From JBGQBN01 sp041494805 (GTDB lineage: Bacteria > Acidobacteriota > Terriglobia > Terriglobales > Acidobacteriaceae), in NCBI GenBank assembly GCA_041494805.1, contig JBGQBN010000005.1, positions 66,137 through 130,136 on the forward strand: DNA of 64,000 nucleotides, read 5' to 3'. This document shows positions 44,220 through 53,197 of this stretch, piece after piece. Under the pieces are notes generated by a model, which worked only from the letters and a program-made list of their open reading frames with translations, searched no databases and had not been told where the DNA came from. The translations under genes and the position numbers were made by a program. How positions within the stretch are numbered: position 1 is the first letter of the stretch; every line of letters starts with the position of its first letter.

Positions 44220-44641
44220 GGCAGGCTGCACCCGCTCTTCTCACTCAGCGCTTGCAGCGACAGCACACCCTCATGGCGCTCGCCTGCAAATTGCCAGGCG
44301 GGAAAGTTCTTTACTCCTTCCTGAATGCAACTCGGCGCCTCCGAGCGGGAACCCTTGATGCCGCACTCGACGTAAGGAATGTACTCGAACGACCGCCCGA
44401 ACATTTCCTTCTGCTCAGCGCAGTGCAGGCACCAGTAGAGTCCGTACATCTTGACCTGCTTCGCCGCCAGGCACTGGGCAAAGGCATCGAGGCGGCTCGC
44501 CCGCTTGCGCTTGCCCAGGTAGTACGTCCCGGCAAAAGCGCCTGCGATCAGCACGGCAACCAGGATCTTGCGCAGCAACGAGCCCTTCGGCTTCGGTTCT
44601 TTTCCCTGCTCCTTTTTTCCTTGTTTGCGCTCTTTTGCCAT
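44216..44641 (-). CDS. Membrane-anchored thioredoxin-fold partner of VKOR
   Basis: A 141-residue protein. A very basic N-terminus (MAKERKQGKKEQGKE) is followed by one helix (residues 22-42) and a periplasmic thioredoxin-like domain with active site WCLHC (C71-C74), the expected FPAWQF cis-proline region near 115, and extra cysteines at 57 and near 93 and 105. Known VKOR homologues carry such a domain fused or next door; here it is separate. It would donate disulfides to exported proteins. Confidence 0.88.
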   Translation of the reverse strand: MAKERKQGKKEQGKEPKPKGSLLRKILVAVLIAGAFAGTYYLGKRKRASRLDAFAQCLAAKQVKMYGLYWCLHCAEQKEMFGRSFEYIPYVECGIKGSRSEAPSCIQEGVKNFPAWQFAGERHEGVLSLQALSEKSGCSLP

Positions 44642-44654
44642 TGGGGATGTTTTT

Positions 44655-45557
44655 TTATACCACGACGTTCAAAGCAGACGGCAGAATGTCGAGGGTCTGG
44701 CATTGCAACGTGAGTACCTCCCCGTCCACCATGACATCCACCGGAGCATCCAGGTGAAAATCGATTCTCTTGGCCGGCCGCCGTTCCGCCAGTGGATGCT
44801 CGATGTGGGTGCCGTCATAGAGCGTCGGCAGGTTGCGGATCAGGCCCAGGCGCCCGATCGGCCCCCAGCGCACGTATTCGATGAGCCCATCGCTTACCTC
44901 AGCCCGCGGAGCGATCATCATCGTTCCGCCCGTGAATTTGCTGTTGTTGAAGGTAAGGAACAGACAGGGACGGCGATCGATCTCCGCTTCTCCATCCACC
45001 CGCAGCGGAAATGGCCGCCGCCGGAAGCGCGCCAGACAGATAAAGATGGACGATTGGTACCCAAGCTCACCCCATCCGCTGAAACGGCGAGCCCGCATGG
45101 TAGCCACGTCGGCGGCAAATCCCATGCTTAAGAGATTGATGTAATGGATGATGCCGTATTTGTGAGTGAGCCGCAAAACGTCACAAGCTTGTAACCGGCG
45201 TGCCAGCAGCGCCTCAATGGCGTATTCCACACCACGGTCGGTGAACTCACGCAAGAACGAATTGCCCGTGCCCAGGGGGAGAAAGGCCAGAGTGCTCGGC
45301 TCACCGGGGTCTGCTCCGGGAAAAAGTCCGTTGACGATTTCGTAGGATGTGCCGTCGCCACCAACCGCAATAAATTTTCGATAGCCTCTCGTGTAGGCGT
45401 CGTGGGCGAGTTGCGTGCCCTCGCCCGGCGCTGTGGTTTCGACCACCTCCAGCTTGATTCCACCCGCGCGGAGACGGTCGAGCGCCGGTCCGACCAACTT
45501 GCGGCAGCGCCCGCCACCCGCCGCGGGATTCACCACAGCCAGAAATGCGTCGCTCAC
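44655..45557 (-). CDS. Diacylglycerol/lipid kinase family protein (YegS/DgkB-like)
   Basis: A 300-residue lipid kinase. Nucleotide site FIAVGGDGTSYEIVNGL near residues 62-79 and LPLGTGNSFLREF near 95-107, preceded by AVVNPAAGGGRC at the N-terminus. The C-terminal beta-rich domain (GTMMIAPRAEVSDGLIEYV) is complete. It phosphorylates a lipid such as diacylglycerol or a sphingoid/long-chain alcohol. The GTG start overlaps the ligase stop (GTGA), so it is coupled to the acyl-ligase upstream, which supports a lipid substrate made by this operon. Confidence 0.9.
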   Translation of the reverse strand: MSDAFLAVVNPAAGGGRCRKLVGPALDRLRAGGIKLEVVETTAPGEGTQLAHDAYTRGYRKFIAVGGDGTSYEIVNGLFPGADPGEPSTLAFLPLGTGNSFLREFTDRGVEYAIEALLARRLQACDVLRLTHKYGIIHYINLLSMGFAADVATMRARRFSGWGELGYQSSIFICLARFRRRPFPLRVDGEAEIDRRPCLFLTFNNSKFTGGTMMIAPRAEVSDGLIEYVRWGPIGRLGLIRNLPTLYDGTHIEHPLAERRPAKRIDFHLDAPVDVMVDGEVLTLQCQTLDILPSALNVVV

Positions 45558-47263
45558 AGTTCAACCACGGCGGCACGGCCAAAGGCTTTGCGGATCTCTT
45601 CCGCCAGGACCGTGCGCTTGATTTTCATGGAGGCGGTGCGGGGAAAATCCAGGTTGCAGAGGAAATATCCGCCGACGCGCTTGAAGTCCGGCAGGCGGCG
45701 GTTGCGGACGGTGATCTCGTTCTTGAGCGTTTCCACAAATTCCTGTCCTTGCTCCAGGCGAAGCACCAGGACCAGCATCTCGCGGCCCGGGCTCTTTGCG
45801 GGCCAGATGTAGTTCGCTGCAAAGATGCAGTATTCCTTGACCGGCACGCCGTCAAAAGCGGCCTCGATGTCTTCGGGATAGATATTCTTGCCACCCTCGG
45901 TGACGATCATGTTCTTCTTGCGGCCGAAGAGCTGCAGATGCCCGCTGCCGTCAAAGCGGCCCAGATCGCCGGTGAGCAACCAGCCATCCACGATGCTCTC
46001 GGCCGTCAGTTCCGGATCATCCAGGTAGTGGGACATCACCGTCTTGCCGCGCACCGCCAACTCGCCGATGCCGTCCGCATCAGGATTGAGCAACCGCAGT
46101 TCAACGCCAGGCAACGGCTTGCCCACGCTATCCGCGCGAAACGGTTTGAAATCATTGAGCGTGAGCGCGGTGCCCGCCTCGGTGAGGCCGTATCCGTTGG
46201 CCACGGGGATGCCGAGATCATAGAAGAACTGCAGCGTCGAAGGCTCCATGAATGCCCCGCCTGTGAACAACGCCAGCAACTTCCCGCCGAATGCTTGATG
46301 GACTTGCGGCAGCAGCTTGCGGCTCAGGGGCAGATTGGGACGTTTGCGCGTGAGAGCCCTGTTCAACCCAACCAGGCGGTTCAGGAAAAAACGACTGACG
46401 GCCGGTAGCGCTTCGAACTTGGCTTTGAGCCCTCGCTCCAGATTCTTGAGTACCATCGGAACCAGACTCATGTAGGTAATCTGGTAGCGGATGAAGGCAT
46501 CACGCACAAACTCCGGCCGCAGCGTCCGCAGATGCACCACACAAGCCCCGCACACAAACGGCCCGATAAAGCCCACCATAAAATCAATGGCGTGATTGGT
46601 GGGTAGAATACTGAGATAGCGCACGCCCGGCCAGAAGGGATACCACGCAGTGAGCGACTTGCACTGTTCAAGATAATTCTCGTGCGTGAGCACACACCCC
46701 TTGGGCTGGCCGCCCGTGCCCGAGGAATAGACAATGCAGGCCGCGTCTTCGCGCCGCCGCGGAACGAATATGGGATCACCCTTGCGGCGAAATTCTTCCC
46801 AGCGAAACGCGCCCGGCAACTCCGCTCCCGCGGGTGCCTCCGTTACCAGCACAATTTCCAACTTGTGATTCTTGAACTCCGGCGATTGGGTGAGCGCCCG
46901 CCACAAGTAATACTCGACGACAAGAGCTTTCGCTTTGCAATGCGCCAGCAGTTGCAGTTGTTCGACCGCAGTCAGCTTGAAGTCGAGAGGCACCAGCACG
47001 CCGCCACAATAAACAATGGCGTAAGCCGAGATCAGCCACTTGGACTGGTTGGTCATGATGATGGCGGCGCGCCCGCCCGGCCCGAACCCGGCGTCCTGCA
47101 AAGCGCGCGCCAGCGGCAGCGCCATTTCTTTGAAGTCGGAGTATGTCAGCCGCGTCCCTTCCCGGTCGCGCTCTGACTCGATCAGGCAGATTTCATTCGG
47201 CCAGCGTTCCAGCGCATCCCGCAACGCCGCGCCCAGACAGCTATATTGGTCAAGGTCAAGCAT
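45554..47263 (-). CDS. AMP-dependent acyl ligase (long-chain acyl-CoA/ACP synthetase-like)
   Basis: A 569-residue adenylate-forming enzyme. P-loop YSSGTGGQPKG near residue 196, GYGLTEAGTALTLN in the core, GWLLTGDLGRFDG, hinge region KKNMIVTEGGKNIYPEDIEAA, and a C-terminal lysine in TASMKIKR that completes adenylation. It activates a carboxylic acid, probably a fatty acid, to acyl-AMP and then thioester. An acyl carrier protein gene lies 125 bases upstream, so ACP may be its acceptor. It is coupled downstream to a lipid kinase. Confidence 0.92.
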   Translation of the reverse strand: MLDLDQYSCLGAALRDALERWPNEICLIESERDREGTRLTYSDFKEMALPLARALQDAGFGPGGRAAIIMTNQSKWLISAYAIVYCGGVLVPLDFKLTAVEQLQLLAHCKAKALVVEYYLWRALTQSPEFKNHKLEIVLVTEAPAGAELPGAFRWEEFRRKGDPIFVPRRREDAACIVYSSGTGGQPKGCVLTHENYLEQCKSLTAWYPFWPGVRYLSILPTNHAIDFMVGFIGPFVCGACVVHLRTLRPEFVRDAFIRYQITYMSLVPMVLKNLERGLKAKFEALPAVSRFFLNRLVGLNRALTRKRPNLPLSRKLLPQVHQAFGGKLLALFTGGAFMEPSTLQFFYDLGIPVANGYGLTEAGTALTLNDFKPFRADSVGKPLPGVELRLLNPDADGIGELAVRGKTVMSHYLDDPELTAESIVDGWLLTGDLGRFDGSGHLQLFGRKKNMIVTEGGKNIYPEDIEAAFDGVPVKEYCIFAANYIWPAKSPGREMLVLVLRLEQGQEFVETLKNEITVRNRRLPDFKRVGGYFLCNLDFPRTASMKIKRTVLAEEIRKAFGRAAVVEL

Positions 47264-47388
47264 TCAAGATTTATTTCACCACAGAGACACGGAGGCGCTG
47301 TTAATCAGTTCGTCACCAAACTGAGAACCAGGAACTGCCAGCCGGCTCTCTCCTCAAGATGCCATCACCAGTCCCGGTAACCTCAGTT

Positions 47389-47631
47389 TCACAGTCGCGC
47401 CTGTATGCGCCCAGCCAGCGTGCGGAAATCGGAAACTCCTTGAAATTCGTAGTCGGGCAGTTCGACATGAAAATGATTTTCCAGTCGCGTAAGCAATTCG
47501 AGGGCGTGAAGACTGTTGATCCCGAGCGTCTTATAAAAGTCGTCGTCGGGCGCGAGCTTCTCGCGTGGCACCTTGAAGTGGGCCGCGGCAAGATTGAGAA
47601 TTTCATCGAGTGTTTGGGCAGAAGCTTGCAT
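47389..47631 (-). CDS. Acyl carrier protein
   Basis: An 80-residue acyl carrier protein from ATG 47631. The phosphopantetheine serine is S40 in LGINSLHALELL; the canonical DSL reads NSL, a tolerated but unusual change that could affect which transferase or partner recognises it. Flanking acidic helix ELLTRLENHFHVELPD is typical. It is distinct from a housekeeping fatty-acid ACP by context, lying between two acyl ligases in the lipid operon. Confidence 0.88.
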   Translation of the reverse strand: MQASAQTLDEILNLAAAHFKVPREKLAPDDDFYKTLGINSLHALELLTRLENHFHVELPDYEFQGVSDFRTLAGRIQARL

Positions 47632-47648
47632 TTGTAGCGAAGAATTCC

Positions 47649-48116
47649 CTAAATTCCGGCAACTGCCATATCCTTCCAAGTCTCTGATTCTAGCAATTGG
47701 ACGCCCTGTTCACCGAAGAACTTTGAATAGTGTCGTCGAGGTTTCGGCTGGCCATCCTTGAAAGCTGCAGGCAGGCATCGATATCCTCGTGAATGCTCCT
47801 TGATCTGACAGAAAGGCATGTAGGCGACAAACTCGGGTGGAGCCCCGGAGTTTACCGCAAAATAGGGAATGGCAAGCACCATCTCTGGATGCAGTTGGGT
47901 TAGCTTGCCGATGTACCCATATCCCCGCTTATCCGTTTTGTCAGATTCTGGGTATTTCCCCTTTACCTGAACAGGTCTAAGGACCACCTTGCCGCGAACG
48001 AGCTTCGATATTATGAAATCGAAGCCTTTATCGCGATGCGGAAAGTAAATGTTCCAGCCCGCACGCGCGAGGACTCCAGCAACGTATAGCTCCGCAAAAT
48101 AGTCGGCTCCCATCAT
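47649..48116 (-). CDS. Uncharacterised protein with PD-(D/E)XK nuclease-like motifs
   Basis: A 155-residue soluble protein. Residues 1-60 look like a restriction-endonuclease fold: helix with E9, then strand GFDFII with D33, a hairpin, and strand VQVKG with Q50-V51-K52, the order of an E...D...QxK active site as in Holliday-junction resolvases and DUF4365-type proteins. The rest is not recognised. It sits in phase with the operon, two bases after the enoyl-CoA hydratase stop and 17 before the ACP start. A nuclease in a lipid operon is unexpected, so the motif may be coincidental or the protein recruited. Confidence 0.6.
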   Translation of the reverse strand: MMGADYFAELYVAGVLARAGWNIYFPHRDKGFDFIISKLVRGKVVLRPVQVKGKYPESDKTDKRGYGYIGKLTQLHPEMVLAIPYFAVNSGAPPEFVAYMPFCQIKEHSRGYRCLPAAFKDGQPKPRRHYSKFFGEQGVQLLESETWKDMAVAGI

Positions 48117-48118
48117 AG

Positions 48119-48922
48119 CTAGGGTAAGTACGGCAGCGCATTGCTACTCGTCACAAATTTCTTCAATCCGGCTTCGACCGCCGGTTGCGTGAACAACTCG
48201 CAGAAGATATCAATCTCCCGCCGCAATTCCTCGTGCGGAATCGGCTTGATAAATGCTTTCGCCGCAATCGCCGTGCGCCGGTCGAATTTCTTGAGCTGAA
48301 CCGCCGTGGCCCGTGCCGCCTTCAGCGCTTCGCCCTCCGCCACCACCTGGCTGACCAAACCTACGGACTGCGCCTTGGTGGCATTGAAGCTTCGTCCGGT
48401 CAGGAGAAGATCGCGCACCACGCCGTTTCCCAGGTCACGTTTGAGCCGCGGAATTCCGCCGAAGCCAGGAATCAATCCCAAACGCAGTTCAGGAAAGCAG
48501 AAGCGCGCCATCTTGTCGGCAATGATCAAATCGCACACCAGGGCAAGCTCGAAGCCCCCGCCGAAGGTTACCCCATGCACGGCTGCAATCGTAGTCAAAG
48601 GCGAAGCGTCAATCGTGTTCATCACCTGATGGATGCGTTCCAGATAATTACGGACGCCTTTCACTGCCTCGGCCCGGTCCATTTCCTGAGAACGCTGATA
48701 GAGCTCGCGCAAGTCAGCTCCGGCGCAGAATCCAGACTTCAAGGCGCTATAGACAATGAGGGCATGCGCGTCCCCACTCATGCTCTTGAGGGCCGCGACG
48801 AATTCTTCCAGCTCCTCCAGCGTGAGCGAACCGATCTCGTTGCAGGGCTCGCGATGGAGCGCCAGCTCCACCACACCGTCCTTCAATTCCCATGAAATGC
48901 ACTGCCCTTTGTATTTGTTCAT
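48119..48922 (-). CDS. Enoyl-CoA hydratase/isomerase (crotonase) family protein
   Basis: A 267-residue crotonase from ATG 48922; the frame extends upstream without homology. Oxyanion-hole segments SGFCAGADLREL and GVTFGGGFELALVCDLI are present. LRLGLIPGFGGIPRLKR carries a glutamate in PEL at the first catalytic position, while the second acidic site is glycine, so it may be an isomerase or use another chemistry than hydration. It lies between the acyl ligase at 48997 and the PD-(D/E)XK-like gene. Confidence 0.88.
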   Translation of the reverse strand: MNKYKGQCISWELKDGVVELALHREPCNEIGSLTLEELEEFVAALKSMSGDAHALIVYSALKSGFCAGADLRELYQRSQEMDRAEAVKGVRNYLERIHQVMNTIDASPLTTIAAVHGVTFGGGFELALVCDLIIADKMARFCFPELRLGLIPGFGGIPRLKRDLGNGVVRDLLLTGRSFNATKAQSVGLVSQVVAEGEALKAARATAVQLKKFDRRTAIAAKAFIKPIPHEELRREIDIFCELFTQPAVEAGLKKFVTSSNALPYLP

Positions 48923-48996
48923 CCAATTCTCGACCGTAGCGCCGGCGTCCCGCCGGCTGTCGGGAGGGCGTCCCCGCCGTCCCACCCCGCCCACAT

Positions 48997-50643
48997 CTAC
49001 GACGCCCTCATCACCCCATACATCTCTTCAATCTCCAACTCCAAACGCGAAGCAATCAAATCTCGTTTCAGTTTTCCATTCGCCGTCAGCAACCCATTTT
49101 CAATCGAAAACACTTCCGGATGAACATGAAACGCCCGCACCTGCTTATAGTGCGGCAATTGCAGATTGACCGCATCCAGCGCCCTCTGCACCTTGTCACG
49201 CGTGACATCCCCGGTAACAATCGCTGAAAGATACCCGCGTCCGTTCCCGACCAGAACGACCTGTTGTGCCCCCGCCAGATTCTGCAACACTTCGTCCTCG
49301 ATCGGCTCCGGCGCAACATTGTGACCTGAGCCCAGAATGATGAGATTCTTGACGCGCCCGATGATACGCCAGTTCCCCGCCCCGTTGACCTCTCCCTGAT
49401 CTCCGCTGTGAAACCAGCTGTCGCGAAGGGTATTCAACGTTTCTTGCGGACGATTCCAGTAACCCGGAAAAATGTTCGGACCGCGCACAATAATCTCGTC
49501 GTTCTCCCCCAGCTTCATCTCAACTCCGCTGATAGCCGGTCCCACCCGTCCGGGCTCGACCTGGCGCGGATCATCCATTGTGCAAATCGCCGTGGTTTCG
49601 GTGAGCCCATACACCTGCAACACCGGAATGCCAAGCATCATGAAATAAAGCTGCGTTTCCAAGTTGAGTGGAGCCGAGCCGCAAATCAGCGCTTTCAGAT
49701 TGGGCCCGATCATCTTCTTGCGGATGGTGGGAAACACCATCGTGCTGGCCAACCCCAGCCACATCCCGTCCCAGGACTTCGATTGCCCATCATGCCGGCG
49801 CACCCAGGCGCCCTTGGCTCGGCGGTAGATGGCCAGCGCCAGACCACCGGTCTTCCAAAGCTGTTCATCCACGGCTTTGCGCATCCGCTCCAGCAGCGCC
49901 GGAACATTCAGGAAATAATCTGGAACGGCGGCCCGCATCTCGCCCGACAGCTTGCTCAAGTCGCTGTTCAGCGTAACCCGGCTGCCTCGCAGCAGGCAGG
50001 TCAGCAACATGATCCAGGAACCGGCAAAGCAGAAGGGTAAATAGTGGAACACCCGGTCCTGGCCCGACTTACGCTGCATCAGAACATCCAGCCGCCCCGA
50101 GGTGCAACTCAGCATGTGGGAAATATTGCCCACATTGAGAACCACGCCCTTGGCCTCGCCCGACGTGCCCGAGGTGTAGATGATGGTAACCGGATCCGAG
50201 TCCGCGACCTGCGGTTTCACGGCAGCGGGTGCGCTAGCCGCGAAAATATCGTCGAACAAGTGTTGTGGCGGCGCCTGCGGCCAGTTTTGCAGAATGGCAT
50301 CCCGCAGCGCAGCATCGCCGCAGCAGATCAGGGATGGAGAGCTGTCTTTCATCATCGCCACCAGCTCGACCGGAGCCTGGCGCGCGTACAGCGGCACCAC
50401 GATCAGGCCCTCCGCCATGATGGCCAGGTCCATCGCCACCCAGCGAACACTGTTGTGGGCCAGTAAGGCGCATCGATCGCCCTTTTTCAGACCTCGGCTG
50501 CCTAGAAAGGCGCGGGCGCGGTCGATCTGATCCAGCAATTCGCCCGCCGTGACCCGGACTTCGCCGTGATCATCACGCTTCTGCAGAATGGCTGTGTCAG
50601 GCGCTGCTTCGAGCTGGTTGAAGATGTTCTCCAGGAAATTCAT
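48997..50643 (-). CDS. Long-chain fatty acid:CoA ligase-like AMP-dependent enzyme
   Basis: A 548-residue adenylate-forming enzyme. P-loop TIIYTSGTSGEAKG near residue 155, VYGLTETTAICTMDD, SWFHSGDQGEVNG and KNLIILGSGHNVAPEPIED, with the C-terminal lysine in LTANGKLKRD. It resembles the long-chain acyl-CoA synthetase branch. It is the first of two ligases in the operon; one may load CoA and the other ACP. It starts 14 bases after the pyruvyl-transferase-like gene. Confidence 0.9.
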   Translation of the reverse strand: MNFLENIFNQLEAAPDTAILQKRDDHGEVRVTAGELLDQIDRARAFLGSRGLKKGDRCALLAHNSVRWVAMDLAIMAEGLIVVPLYARQAPVELVAMMKDSSPSLICCGDAALRDAILQNWPQAPPQHLFDDIFAASAPAAVKPQVADSDPVTIIYTSGTSGEAKGVVLNVGNISHMLSCTSGRLDVLMQRKSGQDRVFHYLPFCFAGSWIMLLTCLLRGSRVTLNSDLSKLSGEMRAAVPDYFLNVPALLERMRKAVDEQLWKTGGLALAIYRRAKGAWVRRHDGQSKSWDGMWLGLASTMVFPTIRKKMIGPNLKALICGSAPLNLETQLYFMMLGIPVLQVYGLTETTAICTMDDPRQVEPGRVGPAISGVEMKLGENDEIIVRGPNIFPGYWNRPQETLNTLRDSWFHSGDQGEVNGAGNWRIIGRVKNLIILGSGHNVAPEPIEDEVLQNLAGAQQVVLVGNGRGYLSAIVTGDVTRDKVQRALDAVNLQLPHYKQVRAFHVHPEVFSIENGLLTANGKLKRDLIASRLELEIEEMYGVMRAS

Positions 50644-50657
50644 CTTGAATTCGGCGA

Positions 50658-52067
50658 TCAGCTATAGGTTTCAGCCAACTGCTTTAGCCCGGCGCTCATC
50701 GGCGGTAAATAATCTTCCCAACTCCATTCCCCTTTGCGGGTGGGGAACTCGGGATAGCGCCGCTGCACTTCCTCTTCGAAATACACGCCCATGCGCGCCA
50801 TCACTTTCAGATTCCGCACTACAGTACGACCGATTCCCGCTGCAATCGACTCGCCTTCCTTGCCCAGTTTTTCCAGCGCAGCCAGCAACCTCGGCTCCAG
50901 ATCGTGATCATCCACATTCATCAGCAGGTCCTGGTGGCCGCGCTCACGCATCAGGTTGCGGATGCGCTCATCCATGGTGATTCCCGCCGAAGGCACCAGT
51001 CCCGGCATGGAAGTTACGATGCCGTGGTAGCGCGACGAAACCATCATGTTGCAAGCCCGCAGGATGCTCACCAGTTCGTACATGTTGTACTCGTCAGAGG
51101 TGAGTACGGGCACGCCGCCGAGCTTTTGGGAAATTCGCCCCGCCGGACGCGCGTCCAGCCGCTCGGTCGCAACCAGGACGACGAATACTTTCCTCTGTTT
51201 GCGAAACGCGCCCACTGCATTGGCGATGGCGGTCAGGTAGCGCTCCAGAGCGCGGTCCGCTTCCGGCCCCGCGTTGTGGAAGTACACCGAGCGGTAATGA
51301 CTGGCCTTGTAGGCTCCGGTCAGGCTGCGCAGTGCAAACTTGACCACCGAGGCCTTCACCGGCCACTCGAAAGGATTGATCGGACACACCACCAGCACCG
51401 GAGTGCTGCCGTCCCAACCCACCTGCCGCAGAACTTTCTTTCCATACTCAGCAGGATGCGGCTCAAATGTCCAGGCGGTGTCCGTGCCGAGTTCGTTGGG
51501 CACATTTAATTCGCGCAGAATCGTGCGCGATTCTTCGTTGCGCGTAATGACCAGCGAGTTCTGGCAATAGCGCGCGCACATCTTGGCGATGAGCGGGTCC
51601 ATGTGCCCCGCCTCCGCGCCGTAGCCCACCGAAAGTTTGTTCTGCGCCGCCGCAATTCCCAAAGACCCGATCATCATCGTGGTCAACGCGTTGGCAAACT
51701 TGCTCTTGAACATCGAGCCTTCGCAGGCCACCACGCCATGGTGCCGGGGAACTTCGTCCGCCAAGAACGGAGGAAAGATGTTCGGCAAATGCACTTGCGC
51801 CGTGCCCGCGAAATATCCCTCGGAAAGCTTGGGATTGTGCGTCATCACGGTGAACGCGGTTTTCTCCTCGCCGAGAATGTGCCGGATCTGGCGTAACATT
51901 TCCTCGACCCGCACATCCGAACCCATGTTGCGCGTTCCGTTGTAGCCCGCGAACAGCAGCTTCAGTCTCTCTCCCGGCTGCCAGGCCTTTCCCTTGCCCA
52001 GCATCCACCCGGTCTTGGACCGTTCTATTGCGCTGCTGACCCAAGCCTCGAGAATGAAATCCATCAT
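50658..52067 (-). CDS. Polysaccharide pyruvyl transferase family protein
   Basis: A 469-residue protein whose ATG at 52067 overlaps the SDR stop. Family features: FAGYNGTRNMGSDVRVEEML at the N-terminal domain and MMVSSRYHGIVTSM near residue 345, the SSRxHG motif of CsaB/GumL-type enzymes that transfer pyruvate from PEP to sugar residues. It has no membrane segment. In this lipid operon it could pyruvylate a glycolipid head group, or have been recruited for a related transfer. That is inference. Confidence 0.85.
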   Translation of the reverse strand: MMDFILEAWVSSAIERSKTGWMLGKGKAWQPGERLKLLFAGYNGTRNMGSDVRVEEMLRQIRHILGEEKTAFTVMTHNPKLSEGYFAGTAQVHLPNIFPPFLADEVPRHHGVVACEGSMFKSKFANALTTMMIGSLGIAAAQNKLSVGYGAEAGHMDPLIAKMCARYCQNSLVITRNEESRTILRELNVPNELGTDTAWTFEPHPAEYGKKVLRQVGWDGSTPVLVVCPINPFEWPVKASVVKFALRSLTGAYKASHYRSVYFHNAGPEADRALERYLTAIANAVGAFRKQRKVFVVLVATERLDARPAGRISQKLGGVPVLTSDEYNMYELVSILRACNMMVSSRYHGIVTSMPGLVPSAGITMDERIRNLMRERGHQDLLMNVDDHDLEPRLLAALEKLGKEGESIAAGIGRTVVRNLKVMARMGVYFEEEVQRRYPEFPTRKGEWSWEDYLPPMSAGLKQLAETYS

Positions 52068-53197
52068 GCCGCCGACCCTCCCGCCCGGGCGGGCCAAGCC
52101 TGGTACTGATAGGAGAAATTCGTATCGCGGCTGAACTTCAAGAGAGGATAGCTGTACGCGGAGAATGGCACCGGCTTACGGCTCAGCTCCGTGGTCACGC
52201 GTGTGTTGTCGAAAACCGTGTTCCATACCAGGTAGGGCATGAACACTTTCATCAACGAAGCGCCATAGCCGATCGAGCTCTTGCGATTCGCCAGTGTGTT
52301 TACTACGCCGGCAAATGGTCGTTCCAGAAACGGGATGAAAATAGGCCCGCGTTTGTGCCGTGCCGCCGCCAGTGCGCCGGTCAATTCGCGGAAGGTCTGC
52401 GAATCGGTCCCGGAAGAAAGATGATAGATGTCGTGCTGCGGCTGGTCTTTCTGATGCAGGGTGGCAATCGCGTCGGCCACGAAATCCACGTTTACGATGT
52501 CAATCTTGTCATTGGGACGAAACGGAAGCACCGGCAACCCGGTGAGAAAGACAAACGCCTTCACCATATCGAACTGGGTCGTGGCCGCGTGGCGGCTGTC
52601 ACCCAGCACGATGCTGGGACGAAAGATGGTCTGCGGAACTTCGGGCAGAAGTTGCCGCACCATGTGCTCGCAGAATTTCTTGGTGCGCGCATAGGGATCG
52701 TAGTCGGACCGGTCCCAGTCGATGGATTTGTCTTCGGTGACCACTTCGTTGCTGCGCTTGCCTGCAACCGCCACCGTGCTCACCTCGCTGAAACGGCGCA
52801 GGCCATGGTAGTGATTGGATCGCCTGGCCAGTTGCACCACTTCCAGCGTGCCTCGCAGGTTCACATTCAGGCAGCTTTTTTCTGACTTGCGATTCAACGA
52901 TGCAGCACAATGGATCACCGAGTCGGTGGTGTGAATCAACCGGTCATAATCATCGTCAGCAAGACCGAAATGTGGCGAGGTCAGATCGCCGCGAAAGATT
53001 CGAATGCGCGTCTGCAGGTACTCGTAGAAGCGTGGAAAATCCAGATGCAGCTGCAAGGCGTGCCACAAGCGGACTTCGGCCTGGCGCGGGTCCCGTGCGC
53101 GCACCAGCAGATTCAGGGAACCGCCGTGCCCTTCCAGCAGATTGGCGGCGACATGAGCGCCGATGTAGCCGGTGGAACCGGTCAGGAATATCGCCAC
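52064..53197 (-). CDS. Extended SDR, thioester-reductase/epimerase-like
   Basis: A 377-residue NAD(P)-binding enzyme from GTG 53197, after GGAG, overlapping the reductase stop by 16 bases. Rossmann motif LTGSTGYIGAHV is at the N-terminus and the catalytic YxxxK in DPYARTKKF. RNxxR-like region and IFRPSIVLGDS match the male-sterility/thioester-reductase branch of SDRs. It may reduce an acyl thioester or act on a sugar; the neighbours favour the former. The longer frame to 53356 lies inside the upstream gene and is not used. Confidence 0.88.
   Translation of the reverse strand: MAIFLTGSTGYIGAHVAANLLEGHGGSLNLLVRARDPRQAEVRLWHALQLHLDFPRFYEYLQTRIRIFRGDLTSPHFGLADDDYDRLIHTTDSVIHCAASLNRKSEKSCLNVNLRGTLEVVQLARRSNHYHGLRRFSEVSTVAVAGKRSNEVVTEDKSIDWDRSDYDPYARTKKFCEHMVRQLLPEVPQTIFRPSIVLGDSRHAATTQFDMVKAFVFLTGLPVLPFRPNDKIDIVNVDFVADAIATLHQKDQPQHDIYHLSSGTDSQTFRELTGALAAARHKRGPIFIPFLERPFAGVVNTLANRKSSIGYGASLMKVFMPYLVWNTVFDNTRVTTELSRKPVPFSAYSYPLLKFSRDTNFSYQYQAWPARAGGSAA

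Noticed and set aside
45545..46408. A 287-codon plus-strand open frame
   Set aside because: Antisense to the acyl ligase at 45554-47263, which has all adenylation motifs.
47271..47300. ACCACAGAGACACGGAGG sequence before the acyl ligase gene
   Set aside because: It resembles a widespread bacterial repeat motif I recall, but only one copy is present in the window and no hairpin is clear.
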